Below are positions 11,724 to 22,958 of a stretch of 64,000 bases of DNA, one piece after another. The position numbers and the translations under genes were made by a program. Location of the stretch: assembly GCF_003073045.1 (NCBI RefSeq), contig NC_037597.1:23636158-23700157 (forward strand), written 5' to 3'. The DNA comes from Pomacea canaliculata. Taxonomy: Eukaryota; Mollusca; Gastropoda; Architaenioglossa; Ampullariidae. Below the pieces are notes generated by a model. The model did no database searches, was not told where the DNA came from, and saw only the letters and a list, made by a program, of their open reading frames with translations. Numbering within the stretch: the stretch's first letter is position 1; every line of letters begins with the position of its first letter.

Positions 11724-14700
11724 ATGAATGCGAAAAGAGGAAATGTAAGTAAATATAAATTGGTTTTACTTTACGCATGAAACTCCTTACTCTTACGGGC
11801 AAATATTTTACTTCTGGCTTGTGTGATAATGTGAAAAGTGACGGAATATCAACATATTTTTTTTAAAACTTGGTTTCAGAAAGCTGTTTGGGGCTTCAAA
11901 AGAAGCACGGCATTAACGCTGTTTCAGAAGCGCCTGGCAAGGAAGGAGGGTGAAAGTAAGCATCCCATTTTAGCAAGAGCACAAGAATACCACTGTGACC
12001 TTTAACCTACACGAATTGTTGAAAACCAAGCAATTTCCCTGAGCCACCATCCATCCCAAAATCAAAATAGTCTAATGGCTTTGATGATTGATGTGTAAGT
12101 TTTTTCAAATGACTATTTTTATTTCTTTTACAGACAATGTAATGTTTCTCAAGAGAAGCAGGGCGGAATATGCCGCTCTGTCAGTTCTTGAGAAACAAAA
12201 ACTGATAAGGGAGGCTGCAACCCCAGCTCTTCCAATTACTCTGGAGGAAAAAAAGATGTATTTGAAGCAGCTAATGGAGCAGCTGAAGAAGGTGGTAAGT
12301 GTTCACCACATCCCTTTGACACTGGCATAACATGTATAAAATTTCTCTTCCCCTTTGTTTAATTATAAACTGATAAGTATTAGATGTATAGAGGTGCACT
12401 GTACTTTTATTTGCAATCTGATAGTGAAAGTACAATGGAATAATTTAATTTGCAGGTGAAAGTACTTCTACACATTGGTGTAGAATATTACTTCGAAATG
12501 CAGCTAGATGGCCTGAGCCATTTGCTAGCACATGATGGAAAATATAGGAATGTGCTAGCAGAGAGGCCATCGGTTGTATCCGATTTGAAGTATCTGCGCC
12601 AATGTGTGCAGAAAATCCTCAATGACGCATATGGTAAGAGAGTGTCAGTATTTGTATACCTGGGAAAATCTATAAAATCCTTGCAATCAGATAAAGGACT
12701 TTTATATGTTTATTAAAAGTGTCATGCTACAGGGCAAATGCAGCCAGCCTGACAAGCATTGTTCTTGTTTTTGTAACCCACGAAGTCAGCACAGAATATG
12801 CTGGGAAAAAACTGCTTTTTCCTTTACAAGTAGATGCAGGATGAGCTAAGAAACTGCTATAGCAAGTATGAGCACAGCAGTTAATCTTTCTACTGTCTTG
12901 GGGCATGAGATGTACAGTATTGGAGCACTCAATTGTTTGAGAAAATGAGTTACTTTCAAACATCCTATAAGAATTTTATGTATTTACTGTATTGTTCCGA
13001 TAATTTTCTACCACTGCATCTGATGTGTGAATGTTTGATTTCAGGAAGAGCATTGGGGAGGGAAGAGTGTAACGTCCGCTTCCCTTACAAGAAACACTCT
13101 CTGGCACCTGTAGTCATAGTTACAGGGATGCCAGAGGGTGTAAACTTGAAACACCCCTCCTTTTACGGTATTTCTACCTTAAGGAAGATCATCTCCAAGA
13201 AGGAGATGATCAAAATGGACCTTATAGCCCAAAGGTAAATTTTTATAGTTTTCCTCGTACATAAATGGTCTGTTAATTCTGGAGGCAAAGCACAGTAGAG
13301 TGTGAGGTCTCTCGCTTAAATCTTTGGTTTGTTCAGTTTCAAGATATGATCATGGTACGACAATGAAATCCATCTATACAAATGTCCTTGTGCAGTGAGG
13401 TGGGAGAACCGAGTATTCCACAAGCACCAGTGGTGGCAAATATGTGAGTATATGATATATGATATACTTCTGTGGGACACTGGAGAATAAATGCAATGTA
13501 TGTGGAAATAGCAGCAGTGGATTTAATTTTCAATATTTTTTACAGAAGCAGATCAGTGTTAACAATATGGGAACTGTTTATTTTTAATGGTACAGTAAAG
13601 TGTGAGATCTCATGCTTACCTCTTCTGTTTTTCAAGTTTCGTGGCTTCAGACCCATCCTCGGAAGTAACACAAAACACCTTGGGGCAGGATATATGAGTA
13701 TAGTTTACAACACACAGGAATTTTTTTTTTGGTTCAATAATGTGTACAAAAGCAGATTAGTTTGACCAATACAGTATTCCAATGGGTATGTTAATTCTGA
13801 AAGCTAAGCACAGTACAGTTTGAGATCTCATACTTAAATTTTTGGTATCTTCAGTTTCACAAGAGGGTTAGGGTGCAATGATTTGTTTCATCGATACAAA
13901 TGTCATTGTGCAGTGTTGCACAAGAACCAAGTCCGTGTGCCGCAGAAGTCATCCACAGCAGCGTGGAGACAGATATGTGAGTATATTAGTGTGAAAAACA
14001 GGAATATAAGTACAATCTATGTGGAAATAGCAGCAGTGGATTTGAATTTCGATGTTATTACCGAAGTGGATCACTTTTAACACTTTAGGAAACCTGTTCA
14101 TTCTGAATGGTACAGTACAGTGTGAATCTTTGGTTTCTTCAGTTTCATGGCCTCAGACAGAGCCTCAGGAGTACAAAACACCATAGCGCAGGATATGTGA
14201 GTACAGTGTTCCCTCGTTTATCGCGGGGGATCGGTGCTATGATCAGCCGCGATAAACGAATTTCCGCGAAATAGGGACATACATGAAATAATAATATATA
14301 CATGTAAAACAATATCATGTGAGTGTAAAGTAATATATTAATAATGGTATTAATACAGTACAATAACAAATTAGTGTAAAAAAATTATAACTTTACTCAG
14401 AGAAACCCAAAAAACTGATGCGAACTGGCTGCGAGATGGGAGATAACAATCATGGCTTGTCGCTTACGCATAGCAATGGATTTCTGTTACACAATTATTT
14501 CTTTCTTTCTATCTACAAAATAACCATGGTATTTTAATAGAAATACTAATACAGCTTCATTTTTCGTCTTTTTCCTGTTGAAGTATCTATGGTATTTTGT
14601 AGAACGATAATTCCCAGCACGAAAATATCGATCGATAATTCACTCAAAAAAAACCGCGAAGTAGTGAATCCGCGATAGATGAACCGCGAAGTAGCGAGGG

Positions 14701-17700
14701 AACGCTGTATACTTTACTATATACCGGATTTTTTCCATTAATTTGTACACAAACAGATCAGTTGAGACAATACAGGATTCCACTGGGTCTGCTTATTATG
14801 AAAGCAAAGCACAGTACAGTTTGAGATCTCATACTTAAATTTTTGGTATCTTCAGTTTCACAAGAGGGTTAGGGTGCAATGATTTGTTTCATCGATACAA
14901 ATGTCATTGTGCAGTGTTGCACAAGAACCAAGTCCGTGTGCCGCAGAAGTCATCCACAGCAGCGTGGAGACAGATATGTGAGTATATTAGTGTGAAAAAC
15001 AGGAATATAAGTACAATCTATGTGGAAATAGCAGCAGTGGATTTGAATTTCGATGTTATTACCGAAGTGGATCACTTTTAACACTTTAGGAAACCTGTTC
15101 ATTCTGAATGGTACAGTACAGTGTGAATCTTTGGTTTCTTCAGTTTCATGGCCTCAGACAGAGCCGCAGGAGTACAAAACACCATAGCGCAGGATATGTG
15201 AGTATACTTTACTATATACCGGATTTTTTCCATTAATTTGTACACAAACAGATCAGTTGAGACAATACAGGATTCCACTGGGTCTGCTTATTATGAAAGC
15301 AAAGCACAGTACAGTTTGAGATCTCATACTTAAATTTTTGGTATCTTCAGTTTCACAAGAGGGTTAGGGTGCAATGATTTGTTTCATCGATACAAATGTC
15401 ATTGTGCAGTGTTGCACAAGAACCAAGTCCGTGTGCCGCAGAAGTCATCCACAGCAGCGTGGAGACAGATATGTGAGTATATTAGTGTGAAAAACAGGAA
15501 TATAAGTACAATCTATGTGGAAATAGCAGCAGTGGATTTGAATTTCGATGTTATTACCGAAGTGGATCACTTTTAACACTTTAGGAAACCTGTTCATTCT
15601 GAATGGTACAGTACAGTGTGAATCTTTGGTTTCTTCAGTTTCATGGCCTCAGACAGAGCCTCAGGAGTACAAAACACCATAGCGCAGGATATGTGAGTAT
15701 ACTTTACTATATACCGGATTTTTTCCATTAATTTGTACACAAACAGATCAGTTGAGACAATACAGGATTCCACTGGGTCTGCTTATTATGAAAGCAAAGC
15801 ACAGTACTGTTTGAGATCTCATACTTAAATTTTTGGTATCTTCAGTTTCACAAGAGGGTTAGGGTGCAATGATTTGTTTCATCGATACAAATGTCATTGT
15901 GCAGTGTTGCACAAGAACCAAGTCCGTGTGCCGCAGAAGTCATCCACAGCAGCGTGGAGACAGATATGTGAGTATATTAGTGTGAAAAACAGGAATATAA
16001 GTACAATCTATGTGGAAATAGCAGCAGTGGATTTGAATTTCGATGTTATTACCGAAGCAGATCACTTTTAACACTATAGGAAACCCGTTCATTCTGAATG
16101 GTACAGTACAGTGTGAGATCTCATGCTTACCTCTTTGGTTTCTTGAGTTTCATGGTCTCAGTCCCAGCTTCGGAAGTAGCACAGGTGCAGGATATGTGAT
16201 TATATTTTACTATAAAACACTGTAAAATATATTGAATAGTATAGAATAGTATGAAAATATGTAAGTCTAATGTAACTGTCATTATTGTGCAGTGCAAGTA
16301 AAGAATGTAGCAACTGAAGTAGTGCAATATTACCTAAGAGTTTCGTATTTATCAAGATCATTTACAGAGCTTTTGATATTCTAAGATAAGCCATATGTTT
16401 GTCTATAGTTATTGGCATTGATTAATTTGTTTTCTTTTCTGACCAGGGAAGAGGCACCTACAAACCCTTTGCAACTTAGTAAGGCAACTGACTTTCTCAT
16501 TAATGCATGCAACGAAATGATATGCAGTGTCTCTATGCAAATATTTATCTGCTCTTTGTGCGATATCATGCAAACATAAAAATAACCTATCTAGATTCTG
16601 TTAAAGCAGAGACATATTTGTAGGATGCAGTATATGAGATAGCTGAACAGATTACCATTTTGCTGCCTGTCATCCATCCCAAATTCTGTGACAACACCAA
16701 ATGTACATAAGAAAAACCCTGTTTGTAGTCATGACTTTATGCAGCCTATGTAAATCAACACCGAGTTTTGTAAGCACAATGCTCAGGCTACTGTTTGTTT
16801 GCTCATGAAGGCGAATTTGGAAGGTCTCAGTTGAGTGAAGCAGATTGGTCATAGGCATAGTCATAGTGAAGGCAGACACTGATTACAATTTTTCACTTGT
16901 AAGTTTGATCTATTCATTTTGTCCAGGCACAGTAATGAAGTCTGCAAAGCAATCCAGGGAGAAAAGCCAAAGAACAGGTGATAATTTTTTTGTTAATAGA
17001 TTTGATAGGACATAATTTACAACTGTTCTGCTTTTCTGGCTGACTGTATTGTAAAGTGTAGTGATGGCTATGTCTTGTCCATAGACATTGTCCTTTGAAG
17101 GAGAAGTCGCAGCCTTCTCCAGTATAATCAGATTTTCCAATCAGCAGATATATATATTTGTGATACCAGCAGTAATTTTGTTGATGTGGAGTCACAACTT
17201 ATATTTAATGTTATTATGCAGGAGTCAGAACTCTGTGGTCAGCTGCAGAAATACTCGTTGTCCAGCAACATTTCAGCCAGGAGTTGGCTGGGCTGAAGCC
17301 AGTGAAACGAAGCAGCATTGACAGCTTTTTGGCCCAGCAAACAGTGGTTAAAAGAACAGCTACTGCACTGGGAAATTATCTATTAAGGAACAGGTAACTT
17401 CAACACTTACCACAATTAAGTCGACATGATCCTCCATAGCTACAAGGAAAAGAGTTAGATTTTGTCGTCTCCAATATCAGCATGTTTGGGAGGGGAACAT
17501 GCAAAGTCCCACTAGGCAGCTAGGGTTGGACAAGACACACCTTGTGCAAAGCACTTGACACCAGTGCCATGCAGGCTGGAAATATCAGGGGAAGAGGAAA
17601 GTTGTGAGGCCAAAGCAGACTTGGAAAATATCAGTAGAGAGCTAGACAGTGGATGCCGAAACCACATGGGCCCAGTTGAACTAAATAAATGGTGTTGGTG

Positions 17701-17832
17701 CCAGCTGCACTTACAATTTATAATAATGGCTTATGATATTCATTTCTTCTTGTACAGCTCGAAACATAACTTTTTTTAAATCAATTTTTAACTTCATGTT
17801 TCAGGAAGAAAATCAGACAAGATGATCAGTAG
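11724..17832 (+). CDS. GTF2I-repeat-like protein encoded by the KDZ element
   Basis: A nine-exon model with consistent phases: 11724-11744, 11880-11955, 12134-12294, 12456-12633, 13045-13234, 16447-16478, 16927-16977, 17222-17393, 17805-17832. Every intron is GT-AG, and the 909-nt frame is open (302 aa). Residues about 130-208 resemble a single GTF2I repeat of TFII-I proteins: an LRQCVQKILNDAYG helix, RALG, a FPYKK step, then VTGMPEGVNLKHPSFYGI and LRKIISKKEMIKM. The repeat is split by the exon 4/5 junction after AYG. The N-terminal 86 residues are charged and helical (FLKRSRAEYAALSVLEKQKL); the C-terminus is basic (KPVKRSSIDSFLAQQ, RKKIRQDDQ). GTF2I repeats bind DNA in vertebrate TFII-I, so an accessory DNA-binding or nuclear role in transposition is inferred. 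Exon 1 and the short exons 6 and 7 are the least certain. It converges with the transposase gene. Confidence 0.75.
13260..16215 (+). repeat. 495-bp tandem array with exon-like half-units, in intron 5
   Basis: There are about five units; the last full ones (from about 14740, 15235 and 15730) are nearly identical at 495-bp spacing, and the first (13260-13760) is diverged. Each unit consists of two related halves of about 245 bp. Each half has a pyrimidine-rich CTTCAG acceptor-like border and an ATAT|GTGAGT donor-like border. In the first near-canonical unit the exon-like parts are 13855-13976 (122 nt) and 14143-14196 (54 nt). The 54-nt part is open and symmetric in phase 2, matching the exon 5/6 junction. 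The repeated 65-codon ORFs starting MFHRYKC arise from this array and are not taken as separate genes. Confidence 0.85.
14204..14707. mobile_element. 504-bp MITE with TA target duplication
   Basis: Terminal inverted repeats CAGTGTTCCCTCGTTTATCG and (inverted) CAGCGTTCCCTCGCTACTTC are flanked by TA on each side (14202-14203, 14708-14709). It interrupts one array unit at GTGAG|TA; the neighbouring units at about 15200 and 15696 show the empty site GTGAGTATACTTTACTAT. There is no coding capacity. TIR type and TA target fit the Tc1/mariner group, with ends like pogo/Tigger elements. Confidence 0.85.
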
Positions 17833-19169
17833 TGAATCAAAGCACCTCACCCACACTGATGACGCTTGAGATGTTGGATTGAGTCTGATGAAGGGCATTC
17901 CGTACTTTCAAGACACATTTTTACTGCCATGTCATCCGTTTCACAGAGCTGACTGATTGGGGTGGGGGTGGGGGTAGGGGTTCTTTCTGGGTACTGCAAC
18001 TTCTTTATCACCATCCACCTGTGTGATAATGCTACATGATATAGCCCAACAAATTAAAGACATTCAAAAATTGCAATTTTTCCTTCTTAGTAGCTGTCAG
18101 TTGCATGGAGCTATATGCATTCTTCATTGTGTTGATGTCTTTGCAGACATAAACCATTTTCCCAGTGATGTGGTTTGAGCTTAGTACAGAAAAAGCACAT
18201 GTATGATTATGTGTACTAGTAAAGTTAAACAATGTAAGGAATGTGTTGCTGTCCACGCGATTTCGACATGGTAGGGGGTTTTGGTTGTGTGGCTATTACT
18301 AAGCATCAGATCTTATGAACTGACTATTTGATCTACACTGTTGGTGTTGCTATTGTGCTTATGTTGTAACTGAGTATATAAAAAAGCAATGAAGTGGAAG
18401 ATTATAATTTTTTTTAATTGGTCTTTTAGATTAAATTCTTTGCTGGCATGTGTTTGTGAAACAGTGATCCTCAGGATTCATCATAAATTTAAAACAATTA
18501 TTGTCATTTTGATGTTTTTTGGTGTAATGAAAAATTGTCTTAAGTATTTAGCTTGCCTATCAATAAGGGATGACCAATTTTATGCCATGTCAAATAAAAC
18601 CAAGCATACTGTATCATATATTCTGTCATTTCTTAGCTTCATTTCATGGTACTTTGTGTTCAGCTGTTGTGTCATAGGATAAGCAGTTCTTAACTGAACC
18701 TTGGACTTCTCCCTAGAAGTTTGGGGGACATATTGGGTTGTTGCCATGTTTGGAGCTGATGGTTGAAGAAAGAACGTGTTCTGGCGTCTGGTCTTGACAG
18801 CAGCACTGATTGTTTTGCCTGTCCTCTGCACTAGCACTTTAAGGCATCAATTTTCGGTTTACTGAAAAAAAGCTTGCCTGAGGAATCAAGTGGGTTGTAA
18901 TCTGAGATTGGCCATGTACCTGGTACAATGGCAACTTCAACAGAAATGGTAATTCTTCATGATAGGAATACATCAACGCACCCAGGACTGTTATAGCCAT
19001 GGTATGTCTAGAAACAGCTGTTGGTCGGATTCACATTCGCATCCTGTTAGAAAAAAAAATGTACCAATACCGTCTGTCATAACCATACGGAACCGCCCAC
19101 CCCACCCCACCCCCAAGGAAAAAAAACCGCCAGCATTTATTATCAGCCACCCAAGTAAAAACATGCAGA
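17833..19169. other. 3' flank of the GTF2I-like gene, nothing else recognised
   Basis: Probable 3' untranslated and intergenic DNA inside the element. It has a G-rich run at 17957-17979, an AATAAA at 18593 that could serve polyadenylation, and a C-rich run at 19095-19113. No exon or known repeat is recognised. Confidence 0.35.
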
Positions 19170-19880
19170 AGTTCATACAGAACAGCAAAGGAACTGCTAG
19201 CTGAAGAACAGGCTGGCTTCAAACTGAGCAAGAGCACAAATATGGAGATTGCAACTGTCGCATTCTCATTAAAGAAGTATGTTGAGAGGTACCTCTATCC
19301 AAAATTCGTGAACGTCAAACATGCATTTCACATAGTGTGTCACAAGAGGTTACGGTATGATACAGAAGTTCGACATCGAAGACTGCCTCGTTCAAGTCTT
19401 CTCAGCACTATAGCATAATTCAACCAGTGCAGTACTGCTCAATAACCAAATAAAACCTTAATTTCGCACCACAGTACGTGTACGTCAATATCTACATGAA
19501 CAGGGTGCAGATCGAAGAGGTGAGTATCGTCCAATACTTGGGAGCCACGCTCTCCAAGGACGGCAGTTCCTCGTCAGATATCCACATAAGATCACAACAG
19601 CAACAGATGCGATGGCTACGCTGAATAAGATATGCATAGAAATAAGAGAAGGTTCACTACCAAGTACATTGTACAAGCTGTACAAAGCCCTGGTGGTGCT
19701 GTTCCCGCTGTACGCATGCGACACGTGGACTTTGCTCGCCGAGACGGAAAGGAGAATCCAGGCATTCCAGAACAAGTGCCTGAGGAGGGTGTCCAATGCC
19801 GCTGTGGCCAAAGGAAGAACTGACTTACGAACCTGTAAGACTGGACTGGTCGTCCTGTACAGGACCTGCTGACTACCGCC
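19170..19880 (+). mobile_element. RTE-like LINE fragment, reverse transcriptase parts
   Basis: Pieces of a non-LTR reverse transcriptase are readable on the plus strand: LLAEEQAGFKLSKST (19200), then SSAVLLNNQI (19428), then QYLGATLSKDGSS (19530) and PLYACDTWTLLAETERRIQAFQNKC (19706-19780, shown here only as a landmark of the C-terminal RT region). The pieces are in changing frames with internal gaps, so this is a dead 5'-truncated copy. Motif order fits RTE-type LINEs common in invertebrates. It lies between the two convergent genes of the KDZ element. Confidence 0.75.
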
Positions 19881-20189
19881 CCAATAGCTAAGAGCAGTGG
19901 CCCTGTCAGCTGCCGCATCTATGCATGTGGTCTCTCAACGACATGTGCCGGTCAAGGGACGACTGACTGAGTGACACTGGCTTTCATCCAGTATGCTCAC
20001 CCTCCAATTTTATGCAATCTTCATCCCTTTGAAAAAAAAAGGAACAAAGTTGGGAGCTGGTATTGGCTTTTTTATGCAACTCTTGCGGTGTAATCGTTGT
20101 GGATTTTGTTGTTAAGTTTTGCTATGTCTAACTTACATATCCCTGCATGTGGAGCACTATCAAGGCGCTTGATAATAGGTGGTGTCAAG

Positions 20190-20760
20190 TAGAAATAAGT
20201 GTAAGATAATGACGAAGGTTGTAGTAAACTATGTACTCTACGCCAGTGAATATAGTATAAATCACATTCCGTATAACACATTTCAAGCAAACTGGAAGAC
20301 AATAGAGAGTGAACGCCTCAGGCGAATACTTAACATCTTTTGGCCAAATACCATCACCAACAAAGAACTCCACCGAAGAACTGAAACCGAGTCCATCACC
20401 ACGCAGGTTCAACGAAGGCGTTGACGATGGATTGGACATGTGCTCCGCCAGCAGACAGCAGACCTCTCCACAGTCGCCCTACGATGGACTCCAGACGGCC
20501 GAAGAAAACGAGGCCACCCAAAGGAAACTTGGAGAAGAACAGTGGAAAGGGAGATGAAAGGAAAGTGCTGGACATGGGGCCACCTGGAGCGGGTTTCAGC
20601 CGATCGACATCAGTGGCGGACTCTGGTTGAGGCCTTATGTGCAACCTGATGCACGAAGAGGAATAGATTGTCCATCCACGACAAGGAGGTGAAAATGGTA
20701 CCTACATTCCAATACATGGGCACCATCTTACATAGGAACTCTAATGAACCTGAATGATAA
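20190..20760 (+). mobile_element. LINE fragment, reverse transcriptase C-terminal end
   Basis: A second LINE piece reads ERLRRILNIFWPNTITNKEL (20310), then RWIGHVLRQQTADLS and GHPKETWRRTVEREMKG, and ends VEALCAT followed by TGA. This is the usual C-terminal end of an invertebrate LINE polyprotein. One in-frame TGA stands where WRW is expected (20423). A short further RT-like piece (FQYMGTIL) follows at about 20706. It is non-functional and probably part of the same nested LINE cluster as the preceding fragment. Confidence 0.75.
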
Positions 20761-22958
20761 ATACTTAATGTCTAGAAATTACCAACCCCACCCCCCCACC
20801 CCCAGAGTACTGATCCATGAAAACGAACGCCGGATTAATGATATGTGTGCAATTGCATAATCCATACTGTGTCGAATTATGACATTGTCAACTTGTATTC
20901 CGCGTACTTACTGTGACTGTACTCAAGCTTGTGTTGTCAAGTTTCACAAAGTTGCCAAGTATAATTTGTAAATAATAAAATAATGTTTATGCACTGGTTG
21001 GGTGCTGTAATGGACTGAATGTGGGCCCTGCGCGCAATGGATAACTTTTGCATTCATGCATTCGCCCACTGTCACGTATAAACCGCAGACATATGCGCAT
21101 TCTTTCAAATAAAGAAATAACGAGATCGCTAGGTGGCTGTACCCTCTTTGGAGGCAGAAATAATTATTACAAACAAGCATCAAATCAAAAGGAACAAAGT
21201 ATTAATGATCAGTATACCGTTCTCTCTCCGTCGGCAAACACAAATAGATTGCAAGTAAAATATATCGATAATCCACACATCAATATAAACAACTATCCAT
21301 CATGTTCATACAAAGAAAGTTCGTCACTTGCCGAAATCTACATGGCATCAATCACAGAGTTACAACACTACCGGTACATCCTTGAGATTCAACAAGTTAT
21401 AACAGTACAGTCACTTTCCGGTCCTCGGTTTTATGAGTCATCTCTATTATCCTCTTCTAAAGTTCAATAAATGGTAAAACCAAAAGTGTTTTACAATACC
21501 AAGCGTTGTTATCAGGCGGGTGGGTCGGATGAGACAAAGCTGACTCAAAGGAATATTTACAAGTATTATTCAGATATAATATTAAAACTTAGCTTTCGGT
21601 CGCTTTTTCTCATTACTGTTCATCATGGTGATAATTACAATGTTCACAATTTCAACAGTTAAAGTTCACACTTCACTAATAAAGCCAATGTTCACAAGTT
21701 CAAAAGTTACAGTTCACAATTGACTAATAGTTACAAGTCCCGCGGACCATTAATGTCTTCTACAAGACTGTAATCAAAACCTAACCCCAACATTAATAAA
21801 AGTAGAAAATAGATTTTCTACAGGTGCAATCTCAGCAGGCATTCCACCGAGTTTACGGACAAAACAAATTAGAACACTGTGCTCTCGGTTTATTGTGCAG
21901 TACTCCGAGTTTATTTCTTCACCACCATGTCCACACTTTTCCAAATGACTGTAATAATGTCTTTATTATTAATGTGTTTACTAAGTGTGTAAATTTTGGC
22001 CAGTCTTGTTGATACTTGTCAAGTAGTTAAAACTGAAACAGAATTGTGGGGGGATAGGGGTTTTGCAGGCATTCATTAACACAAAAAGGTCAGGTTTGAT
22101 TGCTGTGCTTTGAAACAGATCCACTTGACATCACTATATTTCAGTAATTTGACAGTTACTAAAAAGGTGCATGTACAAATGCACTCCATGAAAAAAAATT
22201 GTCAATAATGACAATAACAATCTGAACGAATATGTCTAGCTTACAATCTATATAGGTGTGCAAACTTATGGGAAAATAGCATGAAATGTAAGAAATTCGA
22301 GTTACAAGGCCAGAAGTACATCACAGCAAGCAAACTATACACAAAAATATGCGATCACAAATTTACATATAAAGCATTTTCTAAGGCACACCTACATCAC
22401 AGAGGAAGCTGGGTGTATGGTGGGAATCTGGAAACATCAGCATACAAAAAGAAATGAGTTAAATGAATAATTGAATGACAAAATGCTGTTGTGAGAAGCA
22501 GGAAGACTGTTATTAAATATTTAAAATGTTCCTATCATTCCAGGAAGTAGTTAAACAATTTTGAATCATGTTTGTGTGCAGGATATTTTGCATTCTATTT
22601 TACCACCAGAATTACAAGTTCACTGCACTGTACCGTGATAATGCATATGATGAAAAGCACATGTTTAAGATAAAGTGTGTTCCACATCAAGACCAAAAAT
22701 TTTCATCTACAAGTTATTTGCAGCATTTCTCTTTGCTCTATGTAGAAATATCATGAGAAAGAAGGCTGGACAGTTAAAAATAACAGAGGTAAAATGTCAT
22801 TTGCTAACACTGATTTGATGACATGGTATTTCTACTAAGCATACGTTGCTCAGCTACTCCACACATAGCAAAAATGTTCATTCAGAAATGAGATGAGGTT
22901 CAACCTATACTTGTAGTGAAAGTGAAAGGCATGCATAAAATTTGAGAAGGCAGATATA
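20761..22958. other. Intergenic DNA between the two element genes
   Basis: No exon is recognised. It has a C-rich run at 20789-20803 and short repeated text around GTTCACA and AAAGTT (21630-21720). The 3' untranslated region of the transposase should lie at the high-coordinate edge. Several short open frames exist, none with family features. Confidence 0.3.

Noticed and set aside
13883-14080. Four identical 65-codon open frames starting MFHRYKC as a repeated small protein
   Set aside because: They cross a donor-like GTGAGT and recur because of the 495-bp tandem array; they are better seen as exon-like modules than as genes.
13260-16215. CRISPR-like regular spacing
   Set aside because: The units are whole near-identical 495-bp copies with no unique spacers, in an intron of a eukaryotic gene.
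17521-17780. Further coding exon or LINE piece within the last intron of the GTF2I-like gene
   Set aside because: An open frame exists but has no acceptor in the right phase and no recognisable motif.
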